From NCBI GenBank assembly GCA_024405395.1, contig JAKSOW010000014.1, forward strand, positions 1 to 40,841: a stretch of 40,841 nt of DNA, written 5' to 3'. How positions within the stretch are numbered: position 1 is the first letter of the stretch; each line of letters begins with the position of its first letter. The notes under the pieces were generated by a model that saw nothing but the letters and a program-made list of their open reading frames with translations, did no database searches and was not told the origin of the DNA. This document shows positions 5,967-13,155 of the stretch, one piece after another. The position numbers and the translations under genes are program-made. This DNA is from Kiritimatiellia bacterium (GTDB lineage: Bacteria > Verrucomicrobiota > Kiritimatiellia > RFP12 > UBA1067).

Positions 5967-7915
5967 GACACCTGCCTTCATCCAGAATGCCCAAGGCCGG
6001 TTTCATCCTGCCGATGGCGATTATCCTGACTTCCGTCTGCGCCATCTCGCTGGCCGCCGTGCTCAGCTATGTTTCTTTCACCACACGCATGACGCAGGTG
6101 CACCTAGGCAACACGCAATGCCGCCTTGCGGCCCAGTCCGCCATTGAGACCGCCAAGGAGGCCGTATTCAAGGCCTTCTACTCCTACACGACCTCCGGCA
6201 ACGGCACCATCAAGATCGGTCTCATCAACGGCAACTCCTTTGAGGACTGGTTCGGCAACAGCACCACCCCGAGGAACACCATCGGCACGGGCAACACCAC
6301 CGTGACCATCGGTTCCACCAACTTCAACAACAGCATCTTCGGTGCCGTCTCGGTGACGTCGTGCTTTTGGCGCGTATATCACCCCTCGGGCGCCTCGTGG
6401 GCCATCGTCACCATTCGCGCCACCGCCGGCCGAGCCAATCCGGGCGGACCCTCGTCCTCTTCCACCATCGAAGAGCGCGTGCGCTTCGCGCTCATGCGTT
6501 CGCGCGTGTTCGACAATGCCTACTTCGTGAACAACTACGGCTGGTTCCAGGGCAGCGGCATCACCGCCAATGGCGATGTGCGCGCCAACGGCAACCTCTA
6601 CCTCGACTCCAGTTGCACGGTCAACGGACGGGTCTATGCGGCCCGCAACGACGAGCTGGGCGTCATCGGCTCCATCCAAAACAAGGGTACCTACGCCTCC
6701 TCGCTCTCCGCCTACTGGAGCAACTGCGGCAATCGGGCACGCCCCTCTTCGCCTACCTACAATGGTGGCAGTTTCTTCAATGGTGGCTATTCCGTTCCGA
6801 CAAGTGCAGCCGACCGCCTCTATCCCTACCAGGAAATCCAGACGATGCCCTACATTTCGGCGCTCGACGAATACGTCACCTACGCACAGGAGGCCAACGG
6901 CAAACTCTCGGGCGGTCTGCGTTACTCCATCAACTCCCAGGGCACTGTCGCCTCAGTCAACAATCAGACCATTAACGCCCATTACAATGGCGCGGGACCT
7001 TCCGGCAACACATCCCTCGCCGACAAGGGAGCCCTCGTGTTGGAGGGCACGCAGTCTAACCCCATTGTGATTGACGGTCCTGTCGTGGTGGATTCGGATG
7101 TGGTCATCAAAGGCTATGTCAAAGGCCAAGGTACCATCTACTCGGGACGTAACATCCACATCGTCGGCGACATCAAGTACGTCAACGCCCCGACGTGGCC
7201 ACACCCCGACACCAACCCCACGGCGACCGCCGCCGCCAACAACAAGAAGGATCTGCTGGGACTCGCCGCCAAGGGGAACATCGTGATGGGCGACTACACG
7301 CTCAGCAGCGCCTGGCTGGGATCCACCTCATCAGGTCTGCAGTACTACCTTAAGACCGGGCCCTATGTGCAGCAGTACGTCTGCGACGAGTCGGACAAGA
7401 ACATCGGCTACCCGCGCACGAAGGCCTACGGCTACACGAGGGATGAAACCAAATTCTGCGGCGACTATACGCAAGCGGACGGTGGAAGCAAAGTTGCCAT
7501 AAGCACATCGCAGCAATATGTCACCGTCAATGGCCGCCGCCAGCTGCAGACCGTCGCCTCGCTATCGAACTCAAAGACCCGCAAATACTACGAGTCCGTC
7601 TGCCCCGACAAGATCATCAACACCCTTTGTTCCGACACCGCCTCTGGCAGCACCTACACGCCCAAGATCACGCAGATCGACGCCGTGCTCTACAACAACC
7701 ACGGCATCCTCGGCCATATCGGCAATTGTACAATCAATGGTTCCCTGGTGTGCCGCAACGAGGCCATGATCTACAGCGGGGCACTAAAGATCAACTGGGA
7801 TCACCGCCTCTTCTCGGGCGCCAGCGACAGCCTCTCCGATCAGCTGGGACTCCCCATGGATGCCTCGCAGCCGCCCATCACCCTTTCCTGGCGCGAAATC
7901 TCCACGGCGGACTGA
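5963..7915 (+). CDS. Large GspK/PilX-like pseudopilin-type protein lacking Glu+5
   Basis: The N-terminus has the layout of a prepilin: a basic leader ending in PKAG, then FILPMAIILTSVCAISLAAVL. Position +5 after the cleavage Gly is not Glu, as in GspK and PilX tip subunits. The 650-residue length is about twice that of a normal GspK. Residues about 165-600 are rich in Asn, Gly, Ser and Thr, with short repeating turns (SGITANGDVRANGNLYL, GPVVVDSDVVIKGYVKG, GRNIHIVGDIKYV) that suggest a parallel beta-helix-like rod exposed outside. Several Cys residues are scattered in the second half. It overlaps the previous gene by 4 bases. It is probably the tip or adhesin subunit of the fibre built by this cluster; assignment to a named family is uncertain. 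A second Met at 5987 is an alternative start that gives a tighter leader. Confidence 0.78.
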   Translation: MRHLPSSRMPKAGFILPMAIILTSVCAISLAAVLSYVSFTTRMTQVHLGNTQCRLAAQSAIETAKEAVFKAFYSYTTSGNGTIKIGLINGNSFEDWFGNSTTPRNTIGTGNTTVTIGSTNFNNSIFGAVSVTSCFWRVYHPSGASWAIVTIRATAGRANPGGPSSSSTIEERVRFALMRSRVFDNAYFVNNYGWFQGSGITANGDVRANGNLYLDSSCTVNGRVYAARNDELGVIGSIQNKGTYASSLSAYWSNCGNRARPSSPTYNGGSFFNGGYSVPTSAADRLYPYQEIQTMPYISALDEYVTYAQEANGKLSGGLRYSINSQGTVASVNNQTINAHYNGAGPSGNTSLADKGALVLEGTQSNPIVIDGPVVVDSDVVIKGYVKGQGTIYSGRNIHIVGDIKYVNAPTWPHPDTNPTATAAANNKKDLLGLAAKGNIVMGDYTLSSAWLGSTSSGLQYYLKTGPYVQQYVCDESDKNIGYPRTKAYGYTRDETKFCGDYTQADGGSKVAISTSQQYVTVNGRRQLQTVASLSNSKTRKYYESVCPDKIINTLCSDTASGSTYTPKITQIDAVLYNNHGILGHIGNCTINGSLVCRNEAMIYSGALKINWDHRLFSGASDSLSDQLGLPMDASQPPITLSWREISTAD

Positions 7916-7919
7916 AGAC

Positions 7920-8231
7920 ATGATTGAAGCAAACGACAACATGGCGCTCATCGTGGAGCAGCAGATCAGCGACGTCCAGGCCGGTCAAAACCAGTATCAG
8001 GCGATCGCCGAAGGTCGCGAGGTCCACCCTCTGGAGATCGAACGCGCACAGCAGGTTGTCGATGAAGCGACGACCGTGCTGCCCACCGCGACAACGCTCA
8101 CGCTTCAGGAGCCGCATCCGCCAGCACCGCCGCCCGACCCCGACAAGGCCATGCGCCATCTGCGCCTGTCAGTCGTGGTCATCTTGACATTGGCCCTTTT
8201 CCTGCTCTGGCTGCGCCAACGTCGCAGGTAA
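7920..8231 (+). CDS. Small tail-anchored membrane protein, unknown function
   Basis: This 103-residue protein is not recognised. It has an acidic, Gln-rich N-terminal half (possibly helical, with LIVEQQISDVQAGQNQYQ), a Pro-rich stretch (PHPPAPPPDPDK) and one transmembrane helix near the C-terminus (LSVVVILTLALFLLWL), followed by RQRRR. By the positive-inside rule the short basic tail would be cytoplasmic and the N-terminus periplasmic, but a tail-anchored cytoplasmic form is equally possible. The ATG at 7920 lies 4 bases after the preceding stop, so the gene is the last of the pseudopilin operon. Such a protein could be a GspL/M- or PilN/O-like assembly factor, but no sequence feature proves that. 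Confidence 0.6.
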   Translation: MIEANDNMALIVEQQISDVQAGQNQYQAIAEGREVHPLEIERAQQVVDEATTVLPTATTLTLQEPHPPAPPPDPDKAMRHLRLSVVVILTLALFLLWLRQRRR

Positions 8232-8238
8232 CCACAGA

Positions 8239-8258
8239 TAATATTCATCATAATGAAT
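8239..8258. promoter_or_regulatory. HipB operator O1 (palindrome ATTCAT-N4-ATGAAT)
   Basis: A perfect 6+6 inverted repeat with a 4-base spacer (8243-8258) lies inside a 20-base block. The block is repeated 61 bases downstream at 8300-8319 with 17 of 20 identities. HipB-type antitoxins repress their own operon by binding pairs of palindromes of this kind. The two sites are about six helical turns apart, so dimers on both could face the same side of the DNA and form a bridge or bend. Binding by the HipB encoded next door is inferred from position. Confidence 0.7.
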
Positions 8259-8276
8259 TTCTCGCCGCGTTATGGG

Positions 8277-8305
8277 TTGACGGTGGGATATTTTTTTAGT
8301 AATAT
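8277..8305 (+). promoter_or_regulatory. hip operon promoter (TTGACG-N17-TAATAT)
   Basis: The -35 box TTGACG is at 8277-8282, followed by a 17-base spacer and a -10 box TAATAT at 8300-8305. The -10 box lies inside operator O2, so a bound antitoxin would block RNA polymerase directly. The predicted start (about 8312) is only two bases before the hipB ATG, which implies a leaderless or nearly leaderless message. Confidence 0.65.
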
Positions 8306-8319
8306 TCATTTTAATGAAC
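8300..8319. promoter_or_regulatory. HipB operator O2, overlapping the -10 box and the hipB start codon
   Basis: This is the second copy of the palindromic block (ATTCAT-TTTA-ATGAAC, 8304-8319); one arm mismatches at the last base. The right arm contains the hipB start codon (8314-8316), so operator, -10 box and start codon share about 20 bases. The arrangement supports tight autorepression. Confidence 0.7.
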
Positions 8320-8520
8320 TTTCAGGAGATAGTCACTTTCTTGGTTGAACGGCGGAAAATGCTGGGGGTCTCACAACGCGAATTGGCAAACCTCTGCGGC
8401 ATTTCCGTACATGCCCTTTCAAATTTTGAAAGCGGCAAGCGGAATCCAACTGTTGATGTTCTTTTCAAGATTGTCGACACTCTAGGCGCACGTCTGAAAG
8501 TGGAAGTGGAGCAAATGTAG
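8314..8520 (+). CDS. hipB: HipB-like antitoxin / XRE-family repressor
   Basis: The 68-residue product is a single XRE-type helix-turn-helix: LVERRKMLGVSQRELANLCG (helices 1-2), ISVHALSNFESGKRNPT (recognition helix and the conserved FE-GKRNPT turn), and DVLFKIVDTLGARLKVEVEQ. HipB dimers bind operator palindromes and hold the HipA/HipT kinase in an inactive complex. The protein is at the short end for the family and lacks the C-terminal tail of E. coli HipB. No Shine-Dalgarno can lie upstream if transcription starts near 8312. A TTG at codon 10, preceded by AGGAG, would have a ribosome site but would cut off helix 1, so the ATG is preferred. The stop is 2 bases before the kinase gene. Confidence 0.88.
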   Translation: MNFQEIVTFLVERRKMLGVSQRELANLCGISVHALSNFESGKRNPTVDVLFKIVDTLGARLKVEVEQM

Positions 8521-8522
8521 CC

Positions 8523-9413
8523 ATGACGAACCTTCCATTTACCCGTGCCGAGTTGAATCTGCCAATCGCAGATGAACGTTCGCCACGAAGGAGTTCCGTC
8601 TCCGGCGTACAGGATAAAGTCGAGCTTGCACGCCGCCGTGGACGCTATGAAGTAGTGGAATCTGGTGGCGAATATCTGCTTAAGCCCATACCATCAATGC
8701 CTCTGCCGATGTTTCAGACTGATGTTCCGGCCAACGAAGATCTCACAATGACGATCGCGGGGAAGATCTTCGGCATTGAAGTGGCCCGGCATGAACTCGT
8801 GCGATTCGCGGATGGCGAACTTGGCTACATGACGCGTCGCTTCGATTATCGCAATGGGCTGAAGATTCCCCAGGAGGATTTCTGCCAACTCTCCGGTCGA
8901 ACCCGCAAAACACATGGATCCGACTACAAGTACAATGCAAGCTATGAGGAATGCGCGCACATTGTCAGACGATTCTGCCCCGCGGCAAAGATCGAACTGC
9001 CGAAACTGTTCCGCCGCGTATTGTTCTGCTACCTGTTTTCGAATGGAGACGCGCACCTGAAAAATTTCTCGATCTATGCCTCACGTCAGGGAGACGCCGT
9101 GTTGACCCCCGCCTACGATCTGCTCTCCACCTCGCTGCACATCCCAAACGAATCTCCGCTTGCGCTTGATCTCTTCGCCGATGGGCATTTCACACAGCGA
9201 TTTGAGGAATTGGGATTCTTCTCGAAGGCCGACTTTCTGGAACTCGGTGACCGCTTTGGCCTCACCGCCGATTCGGTGAAGGCCATGCTGACCGAATTCC
9301 CGCAATCCGAAGCAAAAGTCGTTGCGGCAGTTGAGGCGTCGCTGCTGTCCGCTGACGCAAAAACAAATTATCTGGCCAGGTTCCACGATAGGGTAAGAGC
9401 GGTAATGCAATGA
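8523..9413 (+). CDS. hipT: HipT-like Ser/Thr kinase toxin (HipA C-terminal kinase domain only)
   Basis: This 296-residue protein lacks the HipA N-terminal subdomain and begins almost at the Gly-rich loop. The loop motif SVSG at 25-28 carries the SxS pair seen as autophosphorylation sites in HipT proteins (Ser25, Ser27). Other kinase features are YLLKP (K54, ATP-binding Lys), the NE pair at 71-72, RRFDY at 105-109, the catalytic loop SNGDAHLKN (D176, N181) and the metal-binding Asp in TPAYD (D199). HipA-family kinases inactivate aminoacyl-tRNA synthetases: HipA targets GltX, and HipT of the enteropathogenic E. coli HipBST system targets TrpS. The target here is unknown. It starts two bases after hipB, and its stop overlaps the following HipA-N gene by 4 bases. 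Confidence 0.9.
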   Translation: MTNLPFTRAELNLPIADERSPRRSSVSGVQDKVELARRRGRYEVVESGGEYLLKPIPSMPLPMFQTDVPANEDLTMTIAGKIFGIEVARHELVRFADGELGYMTRRFDYRNGLKIPQEDFCQLSGRTRKTHGSDYKYNASYEECAHIVRRFCPAAKIELPKLFRRVLFCYLFSNGDAHLKNFSIYASRQGDAVLTPAYDLLSTSLHIPNESPLALDLFADGHFTQRFEELGFFSKADFLELGDRFGLTADSVKAMLTEFPQSEAKVVAAVEASLLSADAKTNYLARFHDRVRAVMQ

Positions 9414-9724
9414 GAAAAGGCGTTGTGAGATTCCGAGACCGAATCGCCGGCGAGATTGTCGAGGACGCATCCGGTTATACATTCACTTATGACCCTGCCT
9501 ATCTGGCGGATCAATCCACGCCATCGGTATCCATGACGCTCCCCAAGCGAATAGAGCCTTACCGTTCGCCGCATTTGTTCTCTTTCTTCTTCGGCCTGCT
9601 GGCGGAAGGCATTCAGAAGGAGATTCAGTGCCGTTATCTCAAGATCGATGAAGAAGACGATTTCGGCCGCCTCCTCGCCACCAGCAAAAATGACTGCGTT
9701 GGAGCCGTTTACGTAACGGCATAA
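9410..9724 (+). CDS. hipS: HipS-like stand-alone HipA N-terminal domain (probable antitoxin)
   Basis: The 104-residue product matches the HipA N-terminal subdomain: a small beta-barrel start (GVVRFRDRIAGEIVED, YTFTYDPAYL), VSMTLPKR, and the helix LFSFFFGLLAEGIQKE followed by DFGRLLATSKNDCVGAV. In one-piece HipA this domain precedes the kinase. In HipBST modules it is a separate protein, HipS, that blocks the kinase and acts as the antitoxin. Here it is encoded after the kinase, overlapping it by 4 bases, whereas the described E. coli hipBST order is hipB-hipS-hipT. It ends 14 bases from a convergent gene, so the module is compact and self-contained. Confidence 0.87.
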   Translation: MRKGVVRFRDRIAGEIVEDASGYTFTYDPAYLADQSTPSVSMTLPKRIEPYRSPHLFSFFFGLLAEGIQKEIQCRYLKIDEEDDFGRLLATSKNDCVGAVYVTA

Positions 9725-9738
9725 TGCGGCTCAGTCTC

Positions 9739-11910
9739 TCACCGTTGCTCCTCTTGCGCTTCAACCGCCGCGATGAAGCGGCGCTTCTCCACGTCGGGAA
9801 GATCGTTCCAGCGCGCGTTCCATCCGCACACGCGCACCTGAAGGTCGGGATACCGTTCGGGATGCGCCGTGGCTTCGCGCAGCAGTGAGGAGTCGAAGCA
9901 ATTGAGATGCAGGCACTGCCCTCCCTGCCGGAAGTAACCCGCAATCATGGCCGCCAGATTTGCCGCGGCATTGGGCGAACGCGCCATGGACAGCGGCAAG
10001 AGCGCATCCAAGATGTGTCCGTCGGGACAGGCGGCGAGATCGAGCTTGAGATTCGAGAGCATCAGCGCCGTGGTTCCTTCACGCCCACACCCGTCGGAGG
10101 CGCTATTGTTGCGAGAGAGAGATTCGCCCTTCCGCCGGCCATCAGGCGTTGCGCCCGTCTTCGATCCAAAAGAGATGTCGCGGTTGATGGACCAGAACCC
10201 CGCCTCAAACGTGCCGCCATGGCCATTACGCTGCGCATGGATGAGGTTTGTCGCGAACTTCTGGATCCGCTGCCCGATCTCGTCGGCACGATTGTCGTTG
10301 CAGCCCCACTTGGGCGCCAGACGACGCGCACGAAGACGCAGCTCATCCGCCCCCTTCCAGTTGGCCTTCAGCGCCTCACGCAAACTGGCCATCGTCACCG
10401 TCTTCGTCTCATCCACCAGATACCGCACTGCCGCCAATGAATCAACAGCTGTGGCCAACCCCAAGCAGACCACGCCGGATTGATTGTAGCGGCACCCGCC
10501 AGAGGAAATGTCGCGCCCCGATGCGATGCAGTCCGGCATCGAACCCGAGAAGAGCGGCGAAGGGTTGAGATTTGGCCAGTGTTCCTCTGCGAGGCGCGTC
10601 GTCGCCAACGCCGCCTCTATGTTCCGGCCAAGCTCCTCGAAATAGCGCGCTTCAAAAGCCGCATACGTGGCAGGCAGTTCCGAGGAGGCGAAGGTCGTCT
10701 CAATCGACTTGACGAGACTGACCTCGGCCGCCATGGAAGAGATGACCTCACGTCCGCCAATGGCTGGCTCATAGCATCCGACAAGCACATATTCGGGAAT
10801 GTCTGCCGACTCCTTGCCGCATCGACGGAACGTCTCGACCAACACGTCATCATTCGCGAACACGATGGACGTACGACCGGCGGCAAGACAACGTGTCACT
10901 TTCTCGAGCTGTGCACTCGGCGTCCGTGATCCAAAGCGGTAGGTCAACTTCGGATTAATGCGATTGCGCGCGTAGAAAACCTCAATCACCAGCTCCGTCA
11001 ACTCGTTCCAGACAGGTTGGCCTTGGGCGTCATAGCCGCCAATCGCCACGTTCTTGTTGTTCGGATGATTCTGCGACCAGAAGCGGTCGAACCAGTCCGC
11101 CAACAGACGCTTTGCGCTTTCGCGCGTCTCGCGTCCCGCGGCAAGATCCGCACGGTAGTAATCTATGAACAAACGATCAAAGAGTCCCTGCGACCGCACA
11201 TCTTCGCCTTCAGCCTCCTGGGCCCGATCATAGACAAGTGCCCATTGAAGCGCTTCGCGAAATGTCCGCGGCGGATGTGCGGCATTCTCCCGCAAAACGG
11301 CGGCGACAACAACCATCCCCTTCGACGCCGCCAGGTCAGCCCACCGCAGACATTCACGCGCCAAGGCCTCATAAACCGTGATCACCGAGCTCAGGAAAAC
11401 CCGAGCATCCGCATCCGTCGCCACCTTCAGCTGAGCCCGCGCCCTTTCAGCCAAGCCCTTTGGCCCAAGCGTCAGAATCGATCGCCAATCGGGGCACGTG
11501 TGGCTGACGTCTACACGCGCACAGAATGCCCCCTGCCGCGCCATCCAGGCACCCACTTCCGCGCGTTCCGGTGCAGATGCGGCAAAGTCCTTCAGGCGGC
11601 GCTGAAAGCGGCGCCCCAGCAACGACGTATCAGGATGCCAATGAACGAAGAGATCATTCGTGTTGACGGCGAGGCGAACGTTGTCGTAGACTGCCGCCGC
11701 CCACTTCGCCCGCGTCACGACGAACGGGCCTGTTGCCGTTTCGCGCGCAATCGCGTCCAGACGAAGATCAAGTGCGGCCCGGTCCTCGCCTGGCCCCAGC
11801 TCGACGCCACCAAATGGCACGGCATCCACCCAGGCGCCAATCGCCAAGGCCGTAATCGGACACAATGGGACACAACATCCAATCAGACGAAGAAAAGCCA
11901 GTATCTTCAT
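9739..11910 (-). CDS. Glycyl radical enzyme (pyruvate formate-lyase-like family) with an apparent signal peptide
   Basis: Both catalytic elements of glycyl radical enzymes are present. The thiyl Cys lies in VGCYEP (C379, with E381 as in the C-x-E of diol-dehydratase-like members). The radical Gly lies in RVCGWNARW (G696) near the C-terminus. Between them stand TGATPDGRRKGESLS and the NNSASDG block typical of PFL/GDH-like enzymes. At 723 residues it is slightly short. The substrate cannot be named. The ATG has GAGGAAGG 11 bases upstream, yet the first 26 residues (MKILAFLRLIG, then Cys, Val, Pro and Ala up to LAIGA) look like a Sec signal. That is odd for an oxygen-sensitive cytoplasmic radical enzyme that needs activation by a radical-SAM partner; no activase gene is in the window. 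It is the last gene of an eight-gene leftward run, 54 bases after the oxoamine synthase. Confidence 0.85.
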   Translation of the reverse strand: MKILAFLRLIGCCVPLCPITALAIGAWVDAVPFGGVELGPGEDRAALDLRLDAIARETATGPFVVTRAKWAAAVYDNVRLAVNTNDLFVHWHPDTSLLGRRFQRRLKDFAASAPERAEVGAWMARQGAFCARVDVSHTCPDWRSILTLGPKGLAERARAQLKVATDADARVFLSSVITVYEALARECLRWADLAASKGMVVVAAVLRENAAHPPRTFREALQWALVYDRAQEAEGEDVRSQGLFDRLFIDYYRADLAAGRETRESAKRLLADWFDRFWSQNHPNNKNVAIGGYDAQGQPVWNELTELVIEVFYARNRINPKLTYRFGSRTPSAQLEKVTRCLAAGRTSIVFANDDVLVETFRRCGKESADIPEYVLVGCYEPAIGGREVISSMAAEVSLVKSIETTFASSELPATYAAFEARYFEELGRNIEAALATTRLAEEHWPNLNPSPLFSGSMPDCIASGRDISSGGCRYNQSGVVCLGLATAVDSLAAVRYLVDETKTVTMASLREALKANWKGADELRLRARRLAPKWGCNDNRADEIGQRIQKFATNLIHAQRNGHGGTFEAGFWSINRDISFGSKTGATPDGRRKGESLSRNNSASDGCGREGTTALMLSNLKLDLAACPDGHILDALLPLSMARSPNAAANLAAMIAGYFRQGGQCLHLNCFDSSLLREATAHPERYPDLQVRVCGWNARWNDLPDVEKRRFIAAVEAQEEQR

Positions 11911-11964
11911 CGCAGCAGAAGCCTTCCTCGTATGCGTTGCCCCCCCCAGATAAAGAGGATTCGG

Positions 11965-13155
11965 TCAGTTCGCCACCAGCACGCCGGCGATGATGTCCAT
12001 CGCCTCATCCAGAAGCGCCTCTGTGTGCGAAGCCATATAGCTTGTGCGCAGCAGGCCCTCGTTCGGCGGTGTGGCGGGCGGAATGACGGGATTCACGTAG
12101 ACGCCGGCCTCGTAAACCTTTTGGGCCGCAACAAATGTGGCCTCCTCCGAATAGGTGTAGATCGGAATGATGGGCGTGGGATACGCCATTGCCGATTCGC
12201 GAATGCGAAGCCCGCGCGCCGTGAAGCCCGCCCGCGCATACTCGGAAAGCGCCTTGAGCCGCAACGGCAACTCGGGATGGGCCTTCAGGTGGCGCAGCGC
12301 CGCCAGGGCTATTGCCGCTGTGGGCGGCGGAATCGCAGCCGAAAAGATGAAGGGGCTCGAGGTATAGCGTGCGTAGGAGACCGTGCGCTTGTCGGCGGCC
12401 ATGTAGCCGCCCAGAGCCGCCAGCGACTTCGAGAAGGTGCCCATGTAGACGTCCACTTCCTTCTCAAGCCCGAAGTGGAACGCCGTGCCGCGTCCGCCAG
12501 GCCCCATCACGCCAAGGCCATGCGCGTCATCCACCATTGTGCGGGCGCCATACTTCTTGGCCAGCCGCACGATCTCCGGCAGGTTGGCGACATCACCGCC
12601 CATTGAGAACACGCCGTCCGTCACCACCAGGGCTCCCGCCGTTTCGGGAACCTGCTTGAGGCAGTTCTCGAGATCCGTCATGTCGTTGTGCTTGTAGCGC
12701 AGCATCTTGCCGAAGGAGAGGCGGCAGGCCGCATAGATCGAGGCATGGTTCTCGCGGTCACAGATCACGTAGTCGTGCGGCCCCACCAGACAGGAGATGA
12801 TGCCGAGATTCGACTGGTAGCCCGTGCTGAAGGTGATGGCGTCCTCTTTCTGGAGGAACTGCGCCAGCTCGGCCTCCAGCTCCATGTGCAGATCCAGCGT
12901 GCCGTTCAACAGTCGCGAGCCCGAACAGCCCGTACCGTATTTCTCCAGAGCCTTCACACCGGCCTCGATGACCTCCGGACAGATGGTGAGCCCCAGATAG
13001 TTGTTGGAGCCCAACATGATCCGCCGTTTGCCCTCCATGATCACCTCCACGTCCTGACGGGACTGGAGTTCGCGGAAGTAAGGCACGATACCAGCGGAGA
13101 TCAGTCTGTCTGCACGTGCCAACGTACTGTCGAATTTGGAGAACAAGTCAATCAT
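11965..13155 (-). CDS. Alpha-oxoamine synthase, serine palmitoyltransferase-like (PLP-dependent)
   Basis: Fold-type I PLP enzyme that condenses an amino acid with an acyl-CoA. The 396 residues show the N-terminal PYFRELQSRQDVEV and MLGSNNYLGL motifs, the stacking His in RENHASI (H137), DDAHGLGVMG (Asp209/210 and His212) and the PLP Lys in GTFSKSLAALGG (K243). The start, an FxxxLQSxQDxEV pattern followed by GSNNYLGL, is closer to bacterial serine palmitoyltransferases than to BioF or Kbl. The likely product is therefore 3-ketosphinganine, the first step of sphingolipid synthesis (family-based inference). BioF/Kbl activity is the alternative. It overlaps the upstream ABC-F gene by 4 bases and shows only a weak ribosome site (AAAGGG), which fits translational coupling. 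Confidence 0.85.
   Translation of the reverse strand: MIDLFSKFDSTLARADRLISAGIVPYFRELQSRQDVEVIMEGKRRIMLGSNNYLGLTICPEVIEAGVKALEKYGTGCSGSRLLNGTLDLHMELEAELAQFLQKEDAITFSTGYQSNLGIISCLVGPHDYVICDRENHASIYAACRLSFGKMLRYKHNDMTDLENCLKQVPETAGALVVTDGVFSMGGDVANLPEIVRLAKKYGARTMVDDAHGLGVMGPGGRGTAFHFGLEKEVDVYMGTFSKSLAALGGYMAADKRTVSYARYTSSPFIFSAAIPPPTAAIALAALRHLKAHPELPLRLKALSEYARAGFTARGLRIRESAMAYPTPIIPIYTYSEEATFVAAQKVYEAGVYVNPVIPPATPPNEGLLRTSYMASHTEALLDEAMDIIAGVLVAN

Noticed and set aside
8341..8343. TTG start for hipB with AGGAG upstream
   Set aside because: It would remove part of helix 1 of the HTH domain, and the spacing of 12 bases is long; the ATG inside the operator gives the full fold.
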